Assembly (NCBI GenBank): GCA_030015575.1
Contig: JASDDO010000024.1
Span: forward strand, 221,856,996 to 221,920,995
Source of the DNA: Agapanthus africanus
Lineage: Eukaryota; Streptophyta; Magnoliopsida; Asparagales; Amaryllidaceae
Direction of reading: 5' to 3'
DNA: 64,000 bases
Shown: positions 22,601 to 34,989 of the stretch, piece after piece
How the letters are laid out: every line of letters starts with the position of its first letter
How positions within the stretch are numbered: the stretch's first letter is position 1
The notes under the pieces: model-generated
The model's database searches: none
The model's input: the letters and a program-made list of their open reading frames with translations, nothing else
Told to the model about the DNA's origin: nothing
Program-made: the position numbers and the translations under genes

Positions 22601-23237
22601 CATAACACGTCGGGTAAAATCGGCCAGTCTTTGTCAACCTGCCTGCAGCTTCACTAGCTAGGTGAGCCTTGAACTGCTGGGCGATATATTCGTCCAACTG
22701 CGATTTAGAGATGACCTCCTCCTTTGCCGTTGATGACACTTGAAGGGGATTGGAGGTATCTCCTTTGTCTTTGACAATGACCACCAGAGGTTCATATGCT
22801 GGTGGTTCGGGGTGAGCCATCATCCCGAGCATGCTTTGGAACAATAGGGCCATCTTGTCCATTCGAGCCTCCATTTTTGCAGCTTTTTTGTCCTTCTTTT
22901 GGTGCATGCGCTTCAGGTAGTCCATATTAGACTCCTGCTCCACTCTTTCCTCGGAAGAGCCATCCAGATTTGCACCTGAGGGAGGGCTCATTATTTCAGC
23001 CGTCTGATCCATCAACTCCTGCATCTTTTGGGGATCCTTTATTACAGACCATGTGATTGGTCTGTGGGAGAAAGAAGTCTTGCTTTCATCCTTGGAATTC
23101 ACTATATAGACAATGTGAACTACTGAGCCTCCAGATTTAGAGCGTTTGTTGTGTTGACCCTCAGAGTTTGTCTTGGGCCTTTGCATCTTATCCGACCTCT
23201 TTCTTTTGTGAGAGGCCGGCTTTGGAGAAACCATCAT
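22596..23237 (-). pseudogene. Tat-2 Gag N-terminal domain
   Basis: 213 codons open. Contains SGGSVVHIVYIVNSKDESKT, a helical Met/Lys-rich part (YLKRMHQKKDKKAAKMEARMDKM) and STAKEEVISKSQLDEYIAQQFKAHLASEAAG, which leads into the Gag core. The last segment is the Tat-family linker also present in Tat-1 near 11000. Possible coiled coil around residues 110-140. Confidence 0.65.
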
Positions 23238-23297
23238 AGCAGGAGCTTCCTTTGGCTGATAGAAAGAGCGTTTGTCATGGCTCTTTAGCTTCTTGGG

Positions 23298-24224
23298 TTA
23301 GGGAGAATAATCTTTATTGATTACTGACCCCCGTACTTTCTTCCAAACCTTGTGAATGGTCGAGGAAAGTCGCTTCACCGATCGAAACAGTTTTGGTTTG
23401 TCATTCCTCTCGGTGGGAGGTGTAGTTTTCTTCAATACAGGAGTTGAAGAGTTGTGTTTCACTATGTTCAGCACCTCGAAGCTGTTCCCAGTTAGAACAG
23501 TAGCCTGCACCATTGGGGCTGGCAGGGTTAGCCCAGATGGCGAACTGCCCCCATCCTGCCTTATTCGGTGCCAGAATCGTCGTTGAGTGTTTCTGGAGAT
23601 AGGAGCCTCTTGAGCCTTGGGAGCCTCCTGTATTTGCCTCCTACATTGGTCTTGTCCTTCAACAGGTGCCAGTCGTTTGAAGGCCGATTGTCTCGGCAGA
23701 GTAGGAGACACCAGTATGTGGAAGACAGAAGGCCTTGGAGGTGAAGCACCCTTTTGCGCTTCGGAAGTAGCAGGGGCTGTAGGTGTCAGCCTCTTAGCGA
23801 CAATCTTCCTAGGAATGGCCGATACGGTTAGAGCATCCGGAGCAGCAAAGCTCAGCCTCTTGAACACTGATTTCTTCATCATTATGGGCTTCTCAGCGGG
23901 GCCAACAGAGCTTGTGGTCAGCCTCCCGAAATCCGAACCTTCGGACTTGGCAGACGTCTCGGAAGGGCCTGCGGAGGTAGTTGTCAGTCTGTTGAAGACC
24001 GACCTTCTTGGTGCTTCCTCCTTTGGTGTTGATGCACCAAAGGTGAAGGATAGGGGCACGGTCCTAAAGAAAATCCCTGCCATATTTTGAGGGGTTGAAA
24101 TACAGAGAACTGTGGCTGCTTGTGAACCATATTGGATCCCGCCATATGGGGTGGAGTCAGCATGAGAGTTGTTGCAATTGTTGCAGATGAAGGCCATTGG
24201 ATCTGCACAGAAGTGAAACACCAA
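23298..24224 (-). pseudogene. Tat-2 N-terminal extension with SVFxRL repeats
   Basis: 308 codons open, starting about 100 bases inside the primer site. It carries RSVFNRL, SDFGRL, KSVFKRL, PSVFHIL and QSAFKRL in Thr/Ser/Pro/Ala-rich sequence, then a basic part with GNSFEVLNIVKHNSS and HKVWKKVRGSVINKDYSP. Tat-1 has the same layout (12580-11620). No known domain; Tat Gag N-terminal extensions are variable. Confidence 0.65.
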
Positions 24225-24322
24225 ACATTAGTATCCCAAACTCCAAGGGCAACATAAACATAATATACCATGATTGGTTCGCAAAATATGACACACGAAG
24301 TGTGGAGTAGAAAGAGAAAAAT

Positions 24323-24340
24323 GTCCCACCGGGTGTGCCA
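24323..24340 (-). other. Tat-2 primer-binding site
   Basis: The - strand reads TGGCACACCCGGTGGGAC; spacer gattc to the LTR. Two bases differ from Tat-1. Confidence 0.75.
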
Positions 24341-24345
24341 GAATC

Positions 24346-26415
24346 TGTTTACCACTGAAAACTGAGAAGACGAACGTCTTGTCTGAATTTGGGGGCGGAT
24401 ACAATACGGAACATATCCATCCATCTCTCCGAAGTGGGGATGCTTTTTCCTGCAGGCACAAGCCTATATGGTTTATTACATTATCACAACACGGTAACAA
24501 CTTTCTACTTCTCCAGTATGTCACCTTGTGTTGTGTTATATATTTTTTATTATAGGGTTGCCCTTGGATTGTATACGGAGACTAATTTTGTTGTGCCCAT
24601 AGGGCGTGAATTAGTCCAAATCCATAAATCTCATATCTGAGATGAATTTAGGTAATTTCTACCGTTAGTTCGAAGGGTTTAAGAATCGTTAATCTAGTTT
24701 TAGATTAAGATCGACTTAAAATGTGATTAAGGACCATTAAACTTGTTTTAGATCAAGATCGAATTAAAATATCATGATTGATTTTCTTTTGAAAATCAAA
24801 TAAATTTGAAACTTCAGGAGTTAGTATAATTTTAGACTAAATTTCAGGCTCTATTTCCCAATAGTGCTAAGTGCTAGGCCATATTTTATTTTGGGCTTTA
24901 CATAACCCAATAGTGCTAAGCACTGGGCCCAGAAACTTAAGCTTCGTATGTAAGGCTTGGGCGCATGTATATAGGGTCCACATGACCACTAGCGCTTATA
25001 GGGATGGCGCTTGCCAGGTGATGCTTTGCCACAGGCTCAGAGATCCTTGTATTTGGGCTGCTGGTGCTTAGAACTTAAAGTTCTTTTGTTGCATATGCCA
25101 CTGGCGCTTGCCACATGGTGCATGCCATTGGCGCTTCTGTTTTTGGTTCATGCCCATATGCGCTTCTGGATTCATCATATTAGCCGCTGGCGTTCCTGCC
25201 ATTAGCGCTTGCCACATGGCGCATGCCCATTAGCGTTTCTGCTTTTGGTTCATGCCCACAAACACTTTTCTTTAGAGATTAATTTTAATCTCTTTGTCTT
25301 TTGAAACTTAAGTTTCATGAAGCTTAAACTTTGGTTAATAGTTATATCACCAATAACGATCACCAAGATCATTACTTTAATGATCTGGGATGATATATTC
25401 TATAAAGAATCGATCTTTTCGATTTCTTATTCATCATCTGTGCGCCATATTTTATGAGAAGAGTTCGATTCTTTTCTCAAACCCTATATCTTAAGATCAA
25501 AACGATTCCTTTATGAAATCTAAGTTTCTTATGAAAAAGGAACGATCATGATTTAGAGATCGTGTGATCTAAGAAAAGAACTTAAGTTCTATCAATGAAG
25601 GTTAAGCTTCTTATGAACGAAGCTTAAGTTTCGAAAATGGAGATCGATCTCCTATTTACCTCGGTTGTATGGAGAAAGAAGAAGAAGAAATTCAAAGGCA
25701 GAGAACTTGAGTTCTTGATGAAAGCCTATGAAATTGATCGCCTATCGTATGTATGTGATCTGATGTCAAATTTTGAACTCTAGGGTCCCTTATATAGGAT
25801 GTGAATATTGTTGGGAAATTAGAGACAATCACTCTTTGAGATTTCTCTGATTGGTCTTAAGATCAAGCCCGGGTGCTTAAGCACCGCTGGATTTTAAATC
25901 TAAGGGCTATCTGTTGATATGATTAATATCTTTCTTATTCAAATAAGGTATTCAATCGATTCTTTTGGTTTAAAAGAATATATGAAAAGAGCTAATATTA
26001 GATTAGGTGCTTAAGCACCGTTGGATTTTATATCTAAGGGTTAACATTAACCAGTATTATCTTATGAAATCAATTTCTTGTTATTGATTTTGATCTCTCT
26101 TGTTTTAGAAAGATAGAGAAAATATTTTTTCAAAATAGTTTAAGCTATTCGGTTTTATCAATTAATAATGATATCTTTCTGTTTTAAAAAATATTTTCGA
26201 AGCTTAAGCTACTGTTGATATATCTTTTTGTTTAAGAAAAGATATTGAAAGTTAACTTCCAAATATAGCATAAGCTATATGAAGCGAGAGCTTCGAATAT
26301 TATCAGCGCCAGAGCTTCTTGGCGCATGTCCACATGAGTTGCATATTGAGGAGCGCTAAGAGTCTTCTGGCGTTTGGACTTAAGTCCATTTTGACTAATT
26401 TTATTGGTGGGAACA
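24346..26415 (-). mobile_element. Tat-2 5' LTR (2070 bp)
   Basis: From TGTTTACCACTG to GGTGGGAACA on the + strand. It is clearly related to the Tat-1 LTR at both ends but diverged in the middle. TATA box on - at 25788-25798. Between 24960 and 25260 there are repeated 'ggcgcttgccacatgg' / 'gcgcatgccattggcg' blocks, the counterpart of the CACGTG units in Tat-1. No gene in the 2 kb. Confidence 0.83.
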
Positions 26416-27141
26416 TACACTGATTCGGGAGATCCCGAATCCCTCACAGAAGCAACACGGGATAATGCTAGCAAGCAGTTGGAGCAAGTTATGGATGAAG
26501 AGATGTATTCATTGAAAAAGAATCGTAAATGGGATCTAGTGAATCTATCCAAGGGTCGAAAGGCGTTGCTAAATAGGTGTGTGTATAGAATCAAGGATGA
26601 GACTGATGGTATGAAGCGGTACAAAGCTCGCTTGGTAGTCAAGGGATATGCGCAATAGCATAGAATAGAGTATCAGGAATTATTCTCCCCAGTGGTGAAG
26701 ATTACTTCAATTCAAGTTATACTTTATATGGTGGGGGTGGAAGATTTGCATTTAAAGCGGTTAGATGTGAAAACAGCGTTCCTTCATAGAGATTTGGAGG
26801 AGGAAATTTATACGATGCAGCCACCAGGATACTAGGTTAAGAGGAAGGAAAATATGGTTTATAGACCGCGAAAGATTTTGTACGGCCTTAAGCAAGCTTC
26901 AAGGCAATGGTATCTCAAGTTTGGTCAATTCATATTGGAGTCAAGATTTGTGAGATATGATTCAGATCACTGTGTTTACGTTCAGACATTTAAGGATGGC
27001 GACTATATTATTTTATCACTCTATGTAGATGATATATTGGTAGCGGGTTCAAATTTCAAGAAAATTCAAAGTCTGAAGAAGATGATGGCTGAACAATTCA
27101 CCATGAAGGATTTGGGAGCATCCAGGAAAATTCTGGGCATG
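26416..27141 (+). pseudogene. C1 copia reverse transcriptase part
   Basis: Shows the copia RT order: EEMYSLKKNRKWDLVNL, YKARLVVKGYAQ, then after a stop (tag, about 26656) LHLKRLDVKTAFLHRDLEEEIY and a second stop near 26834. After that come ILYGLKQASRQWY and the catalytic LYVDDILVAGS (about 27020), and MKDLGASRKILGMNI, where S1 splits the frame. The catalytic YVDD is intact. Confidence 0.87.
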
Positions 27142-27146
27142 AATAT

Positions 27147-29985
27147 TGTAACGACTCTGTTTATAATGTACAAAATTTGTTTAAAGTTAAAGTACTAAAT
27201 GGAGTATTTGCAACCCTGGGTATGCTATAAATATTTGATTTGTTTAAGAACAACAAGAAGCAACTTGTAACTTACTGGTAAAGCCTTGCACTGCTGTGAC
27301 ATAGCCCCTGTGTTTGAATCCCATCAGCCACATATTATTTTTGCTGATTTTTCTTTTAAAATTTTTGGAAGCCCAAAAGTTTACACGTCCAATACATGTA
27401 AAATGAGAAGTCTCAGAAATCAAACATGTGCACTGAGATATATGAAACGACACTGACACGTGGCATCAATCTCACACCCCGACCCCACACTATGGCCGGC
27501 AAGATTGCCCCAAGGGCCGGCGCCGCCGGGCCCCCCGTAGGGAATGCTCCAATTTTTTCACCCTAACACTCATTGGCATCCTCCCACTACTCCCCTTCTG
27601 TTTGATTTTCCTGCACATTAACAGGGAATTAAAATGAGCTTTAAAAATAAATTTTAATGCATTTTAATTCGCATTTTAATACCTTAAACCCTAATTATAT
27701 CCTATAAATACCACCCTACACCCTTTCCCTCTCTATTCTGAAATCCATTGTCAAAACTCTCAAATTTTTCCGAGTCCAAAAAGTTGTACAAGTGGAATTA
27801 GCCCAATGCCAAGTTTCGGCGACGATTCGGGACAAATCCGGCTACACCGCGACTCCACGATCCCTTCAAAACCTCCCTCCACCTCTCCTCTCTCTTCTCA
27901 ACTAGTAATTCCCTTCTCCTCTCCTCTCTTTCTATTCTAAAACGATATTTTATTAAAACTCGTCAGAAGCGGAGTTATTCCGACTTCCGATTCTAATTTC
28001 ATTAAAATCCCAACTTTTCTTAACAACAAATCAACCATTTCTTTATATCTTGTTTAGAAACCGTAAAAAATATTTAGAATAAGTTTCAATTCAAAATAAA
28101 ATACTATGCAACTTATATTACACTTTTTCGTTTAAATACCACAAAGTTTACCTACGACATTATTTCATCATATTGCTCATATTACCTTTAGAAAACTCAC
28201 GAGTTAATGACCTATCTCATCACAACACTCATCATGATATAGCATGATGGATTGAAAATAATATTTTTGTGGCGAAGATGAATTTACAGTTAAATACCAT
28301 AAACTATTAAAACCGTATTTCTTTTAATTGTTTTAATCAAATTCCATATGATTATGTCCTTACAACCCATTTTGGGGAATCCGATTCGGTTGGTACGGGT
28401 TATCGCACATCCATCGGAGTAGTAGGGCGAGATGCAGACCTCCTCACGGAGCATGCGATCTCGATAGAATTTTTATTATTACAATTTTTACAAAAACATG
28501 ATTTCTATTAATAAATAAATTCTATTTTTAATAAATATATATATATATGAAAATATTATCAAAATATCTATTTTAAATATATAATATATTCCATATTTTC
28601 TAAATCAAAAGAAAAGAACCACAAAAGTTCATGAAAATACCATCAAGAAATCAATACAAGTCAATTTACATGAAAATACCATATACTATTCAATTTAGAT
28701 TTATATCCACTAGAATATCTCATCTTATAAAAATTACATCTATGAAAACCCTAAAGACGATAAATAAATACTCGAGGTTTATTTTGAAAATTTATCAAAA
28801 CTATTTTTCATAAAACCCCCTCAAGTTATATTAATTTACAATAAGGACCCTAGTAAATATAGGTTTAAGCGGGACCAATTCTCTTGAGTCTCAGGGAGCC
28901 GGAGAACGTAGGTGCTTTCCTATTTAAGATAGACAACTAAAACGGGGTTATCAATATGGTAATTGTCTTGGAAAAAGACACAAATCCTGCCGTCCATGTG
29001 CAGCAGTTACCGATAATTCCAAAACTAATTCAGAACTTCAATTCTGTTTAAAGAGTCTGACTCAATCTAAGTCTCAATCAAATCTAAAATCAATCTATCC
29101 ATGAATACAATTCAAATATAACTCCAATACAATATGAATCCATTTATACCAGAATACAATCTATATCAACATGAATTGATTTGACCGAACCATGGATATA
29201 TATAGATTTGATCATATGACTATCCGTTTACATTCTTTCCGTTTACATGAACAACTGATATCATGGTTTTGGCAAATTTTACATCTACAAATTACTACAA
29301 AACAACACAATAAAACATTACGGGGTTTTTAAAGGGGTAGATTAGTACGGAATATGTTAAAAGTGGCATGAGACGGTCACTTTAATACACCTAACCTGAA
29401 TATCCGTTGCCGTTGTTTCATGGGTTTTGACTGGGCCTTGTACTCTTTATACATAGTCCACGAGGTAAATTGGACTTCTCTCGTATACACTGGCATATTC
29501 TGTACCAAGCTACAAACAACTGCGTTAACATAACTATCAAATATTATACCAGATATATTCTCTTTACCTGTTCAGTCTATTTCTATATCTCTTTGGGACT
29601 TACCGAGCGATTGTTCGCTGACAATATTCCTTTTCTATTCTTTCTTTGGAATGTTGTCAGGAAGACCCGACTCTCTGGAGATCGAGCCCAGCTCAGATGA
29701 CTTGGAGCAGTTCTTAGATGACCCAGAGCTTTAGTCACCTGTATATACTTTTACTTTTAGTTCATGCCATTGTTTAGGCATTGCTTTCCATATTGTATTT
29801 ACTTTTCAGTTGCATTGTAAAGAATGTTTAATAAATAAAAAGTTGATGTTCATTTACATCTCATGTCTCTCTTGTGTACATTTATATTATATTGCTTATT
29901 TACGCTTAACGTGTTTACTTCTGAGTAAATACGTCGCGTGCCTCGTCGCGTCTCCTTACCGTACACCGGGAAGCAGGGCGTGACA
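27147..29985 (+). mobile_element. S1: chromovirus-like solo LTR (2839 bp) in C1
   Basis: TGTAACGACTCTG...GGGCGTGACA, flanked by aatat at 27142-27146 and 29986-29990. The copia frame (LGMNI / IIRDRQQ) resumes across it, which proves the insertion. TATA box CCTATAAATA at 27702 and an aataaataaa signal near 29830 show + sense. No primer site or coding region, so it is a solo LTR. Within it, 28000-28900 is AT-rich without other signal. Confidence 0.88.
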
Positions 29986-30834
29986 AATATCATTAGAGAT
30001 AGGCAGCAACGAAAGTTGTGACTGTCGCAAAAGGACTATGTGGAGAAGGTTTTGAAGTGGTTCAACATGGACAAAGCAAAATTGGTAAGTATGCCTTTAG
30101 CAAAGTATTTCAAACTCAGCAAAAAGTTATGCCCGACAACTCAAGAGAAGAAGGATGACATGGCACAAGTGCAATTTGCATCGGCGATTGGGAGTTTGAT
30201 GTATGAAATGGTGAGTACATGACTAGATATTGCACAAGCAATGGGAGTTGTAAGTAGGTACATGCAAAACCCGGGGAAGGAGTATTGGGTTGCTGTGAAG
30301 TGGATATTGAGATATCTCAGGGAAACATCCACTCATTGCTTATGTTTCAGGGGTGATTCTCTCAATATGCAAGATTATGTTGATGCGGGCTACTCGGATG
30401 ATCGAGATAGTGTGAAAAGCACAACAGGGTATGTATTCACGATTGGGGGAACATCAGTTGGTTGGATTTCCTAGTTGCAAAATATTGTTGCGTTGTCAAT
30501 GATAGAGGTCGAATATGTGACCATCACGGAAACCAGCAAAGGGATGATATAGTTACGAGGGTTACTCGAAGAATTGGGTAAGAAAGAGGATTTCATTACC
30601 TTATGGAGCAACAGTCAAAGTGCAATACACTTGGCCAAGAATGCTGCATATCACTCTAGAACAAAGCACATCAAGGTGCAGTATCATTTCATACGGATAG
30701 CGTTGGAAGATGATGATTTTACATTGCAGAAGATCGCGGGAGAGAAGAATCCTGCAGATATGTTCACTAAAGTTGTAGTCAGAGATAAGCTGGATCTTTG
30801 TTGCAGGTTGGTGAATCTCTCCGAGAAAATTTGA
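29986..30834 (+). pseudogene. C1 copia RNase H part
   Basis: Resumes with QKDYVEKVLKWFNMDKAKLVSMPLAKYFKLS, then the RNase H: YVDAGYSDDRDSVKSTTGYVFTIGG (first Asp), ALSMIEVEYVTITE (Glu) and WSNSQSAIHLAKN. In the last motif the catalytic Asp of WSDNQSA is Asn. Stops lie near 30223, 30472 and 30550. It ends with the copia tail KIAGEKNPADMFTKVV and a stop at 30834. Confidence 0.87.
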
Positions 30835-30904
30835 TGAGGAGAGATCAGGTAGCGGAATCGAGTGAAGTCTACTAGTTTTTTGGGAATCAATACGGAAGAA
30901 TCTC

Positions 30905-30916
30905 CAAGTGGGAGAA
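30905..30916 (+). other. C1 polypurine tract
   Basis: AAGTGGGAGAA directly before the 3' LTR, the usual copia plus-strand primer. Confidence 0.7.
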
Positions 30917-31558
30917 TGCTAATGTGTGGAGAATATTTCTCAGACGTTTGAACAAGAAGGGTTCAAACGTCTGCCCATGCACAAGTATCAAGCCAGAGCA
31001 AAGACAAATGTCTTAAAGCAAAAGTGGCAGACGTCTGATGAAGTCGAAGCCAAAATCCAGAGCGTCGGTAGACGTCTGACCAAGGAGTGGCAGATATCTG
31101 CCTAAGGAGCTGAAGCCAATACAGAGCTTCGGCAAACGTCTGACGAAGTCATCATCAGACGTCTGTGTGCGGGTTTTCTGTGTGAACTGAATACTTTCTA
31201 TATTCTATTTAAATATAATTCAAGTAGGATTAGGGTTTGGCTATAAATAGAGTCTCTCATATGGAAAAATATAAGGCTATTAAATTGTATAGAAAGAGGG
31301 TGACGGCTAAGGGAGATTTGAAAGAAATCTCCTAGGGTTTGCTCTTGGTGTGTTCTTGAATAAATATCTAGTAGAAGTTTTGCAAATCCCGCTCTGCCGG
31401 AGACTAGCCATACGGTGGGTGAAGCTCGTAAACAAATATTTTGTTTCTCTCTGGTTTGATTCTCTTATTCTTACATTGTTTTATCTTTCGTTATTTTATT
31501 GCGTTTTTGTATGGTTGGCCATTTAGTATAATTCCAAGTGTATCTTCCTCCCCCAACA
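30917..31558 (+). mobile_element. C1 3' LTR (642 bp)
   Basis: TGCTAATGTG...CCCCCAACA. A TATA box (CTATAAATAG) is at 31241. Contains several 'cagacgtctg' palindromes (30948-31165), repeated five or more times, which may be protein-binding sites. The next bases, ttttg, would be the target duplication; the left one is outside the window. Confidence 0.78.
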
Positions 31559-31968
31559 TTTTGATAACTATAAACATGTAAAATCTTGATTTACAACAAT
31601 AATACAAATTTACATGTAATACATCCATGAAAAAGGGAAGGCTTCTAAGCATAAGGGAGAAACATTTTTCTTTTTTGTCGTATTTACTAAAAGAAAAATT
31701 GTCGAATTCTTTTACATGATCATCGTCTTTCCAAAAGGAAGTAGCTATCTTGAAGGAGATCCTACAAGAAGAAGATTTTGAATATTTATTTAATATTTTA
31801 GAGTTTGTTATGGGAATAATAATAATAATAGTAATAAATAATATTCAACTAGATGATGGTTGCTCACCTAAATCTATATTTTGTTGTTTCTACCAGTAGT
31901 GAGATGCGATCCCCATCTTCATCATAGATTTCTAAGATCGTCTTTCATCTCTAGTGATTGTCACGTCC
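31559..31968. other. Unassigned spacer between the two nests
   Basis: AT-rich, with an (aat)n run near 31817-31845. I see no ORF, promoter pair or element end. It may be host or older repeat sequence; gtgat (31964-31968) would be the target duplication of T2. Confidence 0.4.
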
Positions 31969-34477
31969 TGCTTCCCAAAAGACGGAAAACGAGAGCGGGC
32001 TAGGTCTGTAACGTATTCACACCGAGTAGCACACCTTCTCGTCATGAATACGCTAAGTGTTTGTATAAGAAGAATATACATCATCATACAAGAAATCTAA
32101 ATCACATAATTTCAAATCCAACTTCCATTTATTACGAGTCCGGTAAAGCAAGCGTCCTACTTAAAAAAATAGTTATCAAGCGAATAAGCAATTAATGATC
32201 ACTGGCCTTGAACAGAAGGCATATAGAAACCTGAAGAAGTAACAACCTAGACCTCTACAAGGGTAGAAAATTGATCAAAAACCTCTTCTGTCAGTTCTAT
32301 CTCGTTACTCGCCATGTCGCCTTCCCCAATGTCCTCTGACGATATTCCTAAGAAAACAAGAAAAACGGAATGACGTCAGCGAACTAAAGTTCGGTAAGTC
32401 CCCAGTTAAAAAAGATAGAACTTTTAAAATAAACAAAATACGGTATGGAACAATAACACAAACATGAAGATAAAAGCGAAAAATCAATAGAGTGCGGATC
32501 AATAAAGTCAGGCATATATCTATCAGGAAAAATATAACTAGAGTGTCATGATATTAGTTATTATAGTGTTTTAAGTTATAAGCTTGAATGGTGTGAGTTT
32601 TACATGTAGCTAGAATATTCCGTTTTTCCCACAGAACAACAACAAGACGAGATTCACGAGATTTAAGATTTATATGTAATGCAATGTACCGTATTCTCCA
32701 AGACCACGAGGAACAAGTATGATCCCCTGTTACATATAAATACCATATTCTTCAAGCTACCTAATCCCCATGATATTTTTAATATATATATATATATAAC
32801 ATGAGTTTCAATTGCTCGCATAAGTCATGCCATGTTCACGAGATTCAAGCTTTATAATTCACAAACTTTATGATAAACACATGATGATAATAATAATATA
32901 TCAATGAAAACATAATTCAAGCTCAGGTCTGTATATAATTCACAAATTAACAAGGCTTGAATGATATAAAGTGAAAGAAACGGTATCATAAAGAGGTGCT
33001 GGAAACTACTGATTACTCAACTCATATAAACCCAGGAATAAAATAAGAAATATAGCCTTAGATGTTATGTATACGTGGATTCAAGTCTCGCCTAATTTTG
33101 TTACGGGTTTGGGAGATAGACACGTTTTAGTATCGCTGCACAGAACAGATCAGAATCTTTCTACTACCGACATATGTTTTAAAAATGCAGTTTAGGATAT
33201 TTTCTGTCGGTTTTCAGGTCTCGAGTTGAACAAGAAACAGATATGTATTTTAGTCCAACTATCTAAACAATTTGAGTTTGCGTGATTTGGATCTCTGAAA
33301 CTATAGTTATTATTAATTTAATCTAAGCATTTAAAACAGTTTTTATTTTCTGGACAGCATGGAGGGGTAACTTGCAGAGCATATATCAGGTCGATATACA
33401 CATTTTCGAGTCTCGGATTATACAGAAAAGTTGTAGGAATGTAAATTTGGTATCCATACATCTAAAGTTTGTCAAAAACCAAGTTCTGTAGTTCGAGTTA
33501 TGACATCTTGAAAAGCAGTGTGCAGATCAGGACAGACTCCGTCCAGATTCGACACACAATTTTAAAAGACAGAATTAGGTTAATTTCGTCGGTTTTCAGA
33601 GGTCAGGTTGAATTAAGAAAATCTAGATCTCTCAATCTAGTTGTCAAATAAATTTGAAAACAATTAATCTAGATCTCTGAAAACAGAGTTATGAATTTTT
33701 GAAGAAGGCCTTTAAAACAATCTCGTTTGTAAAACAGTGACTAAAAATGCAACGTAAAGCCTAAACCATATTCCGATTTGATATGAAATTCTATAATGCG
33801 TATACAAAACCTATCCCTCGCTATACCCAAGTATTGATTAAAAAATATTTAGTATGTTTTAAAAAAAACTTAAACACAGTCAAACTAGTTATAACAACCT
33901 ATAGATCACATAATTGCTATAGATCACATAATTGCTACTCAACATAATAGTTATGACATAAACTAGAAACATATGTAAAGTCAATGTGCTATAATTCAAA
34001 AGTTAAATCATAGAATCATATGTGTTCGTATATCATATGTAAGGAGTAGATGTTGTTTGTATAGTAATGAATGATAAAAACAACATGGTTGAAGCATTAG
34101 TTATAATGTACAATTACATATAGTGAAGGGGCATGCGAGTACAGACAATAGTAGTATATCGAGATATCACAGAAAAATCATAGTGATTTATTAGCATAAA
34201 AGGTGCATAATATATCTACCTGCTATAATATATCTTACTTGACTAACTCGCCTGTAATGGCATTAATACCGAAATCAAACTAATAATAACTCCTTCAAAT
34301 TTTCAGATTAATTATGATGATAGTTTTAAAAAAAATACAGGTTACAATTGTCAGTAAACTAAATTTGCATGCAAATGAAAAACAATATAGATCAAGTCAA
34401 AAACTAGCCTTTCATCCAACTACGGTACATCAAATCAATCATAAAATGAAATCTTTTAGATTGGGGTTAAAAATTAT
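31969..34477 (-). mobile_element. T2: chromovirus-like LTR, first part
   Basis: Starts TGTCACGTCCTGCTTCCC, like T1. It is cut at 34478 by Tat-3 and resumes at 53212. Sense is - because the TATA box is in the second part, on the right. No gene; AT-rich, with a (ta)n run near 32783. Confidence 0.65.
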
Positions 34478-34989
34478 TGTAGAGTGTTTTTCGTTACCCC
34501 ATTGAGATGGGACTACGCGTGCGGTTGTCAGGCGCATTACAGATTCCCCCTGTCTGGGGTAGGCCGGGGTTTAATGATTATGGGGATCCAAATCTCCGAC
34601 AGCCGCGGACTAAGCTATCGTTAATTACCCCCCGCCTTTGGGGCGAGGGAACCTCCAATTAACGGGTTAAACTGGTCATGCGAACTCAATGTGCAGTCTA
34701 CGTGTGTTTTGTTTTGAAAGGGGGTTTTGGATATATCGGAAACCACGCAGAGTTTTTACGGGGGTCCCGCTACCCAGATAGCGGGCTGGGGGTCAAGGGG
34801 GCTAGCAGCCCCCTTGCGGGGTGCGGGGCAGCCCCCCGTTAGAAAAAAATTTTCTAACAGGGACAGTGTCGTGGAGCACGTGTGTGTGCAAATATGTATA
34901 CATATGTATATGTATATATAAATATACACATAAGGAAAAAAAAGAGGGGGAAAAGACATCCAAAGGATGCGTGGGGGCAGCACTTTGGG

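Larger units (their letters stand above)
18732..26415 (-). mobile_element. Tat-2: Tat-type retrotransposon, 3' half missing
   Basis: 5' LTR 24346-26415, primer site 24323-24340, Gag (24224-about 21000), protease (20282-19413) and the linker before RT (19397-18732). T1 interrupts it at 18731, so RT, integrase and the 3' LTR should lie left of the window. It is inserted in copia element C1; bases tacac (26416-26420) would be its target duplication. Several frameshifts make it non-functional. Confidence 0.83.
26416..31558 (+). mobile_element. C1: Ty1/copia retrotransposon, 3' half, twice interrupted
   Basis: The left end is cut by Tat-2; it is interrupted by solo LTR S1 (27147-29985). It contains the RT and RNase H parts of the copia polyprotein in + orientation, then a polypurine tract and 3' LTR (30917-31558). 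Gag, protease and integrase should lie left of the window. Stops in both coding parts show that it is dead. Confidence 0.88.

Noticed and set aside
26232..26642. 136-codon ORF on -
   Set aside because: Antisense to the copia RT and crossing the Tat-2 LTR end.
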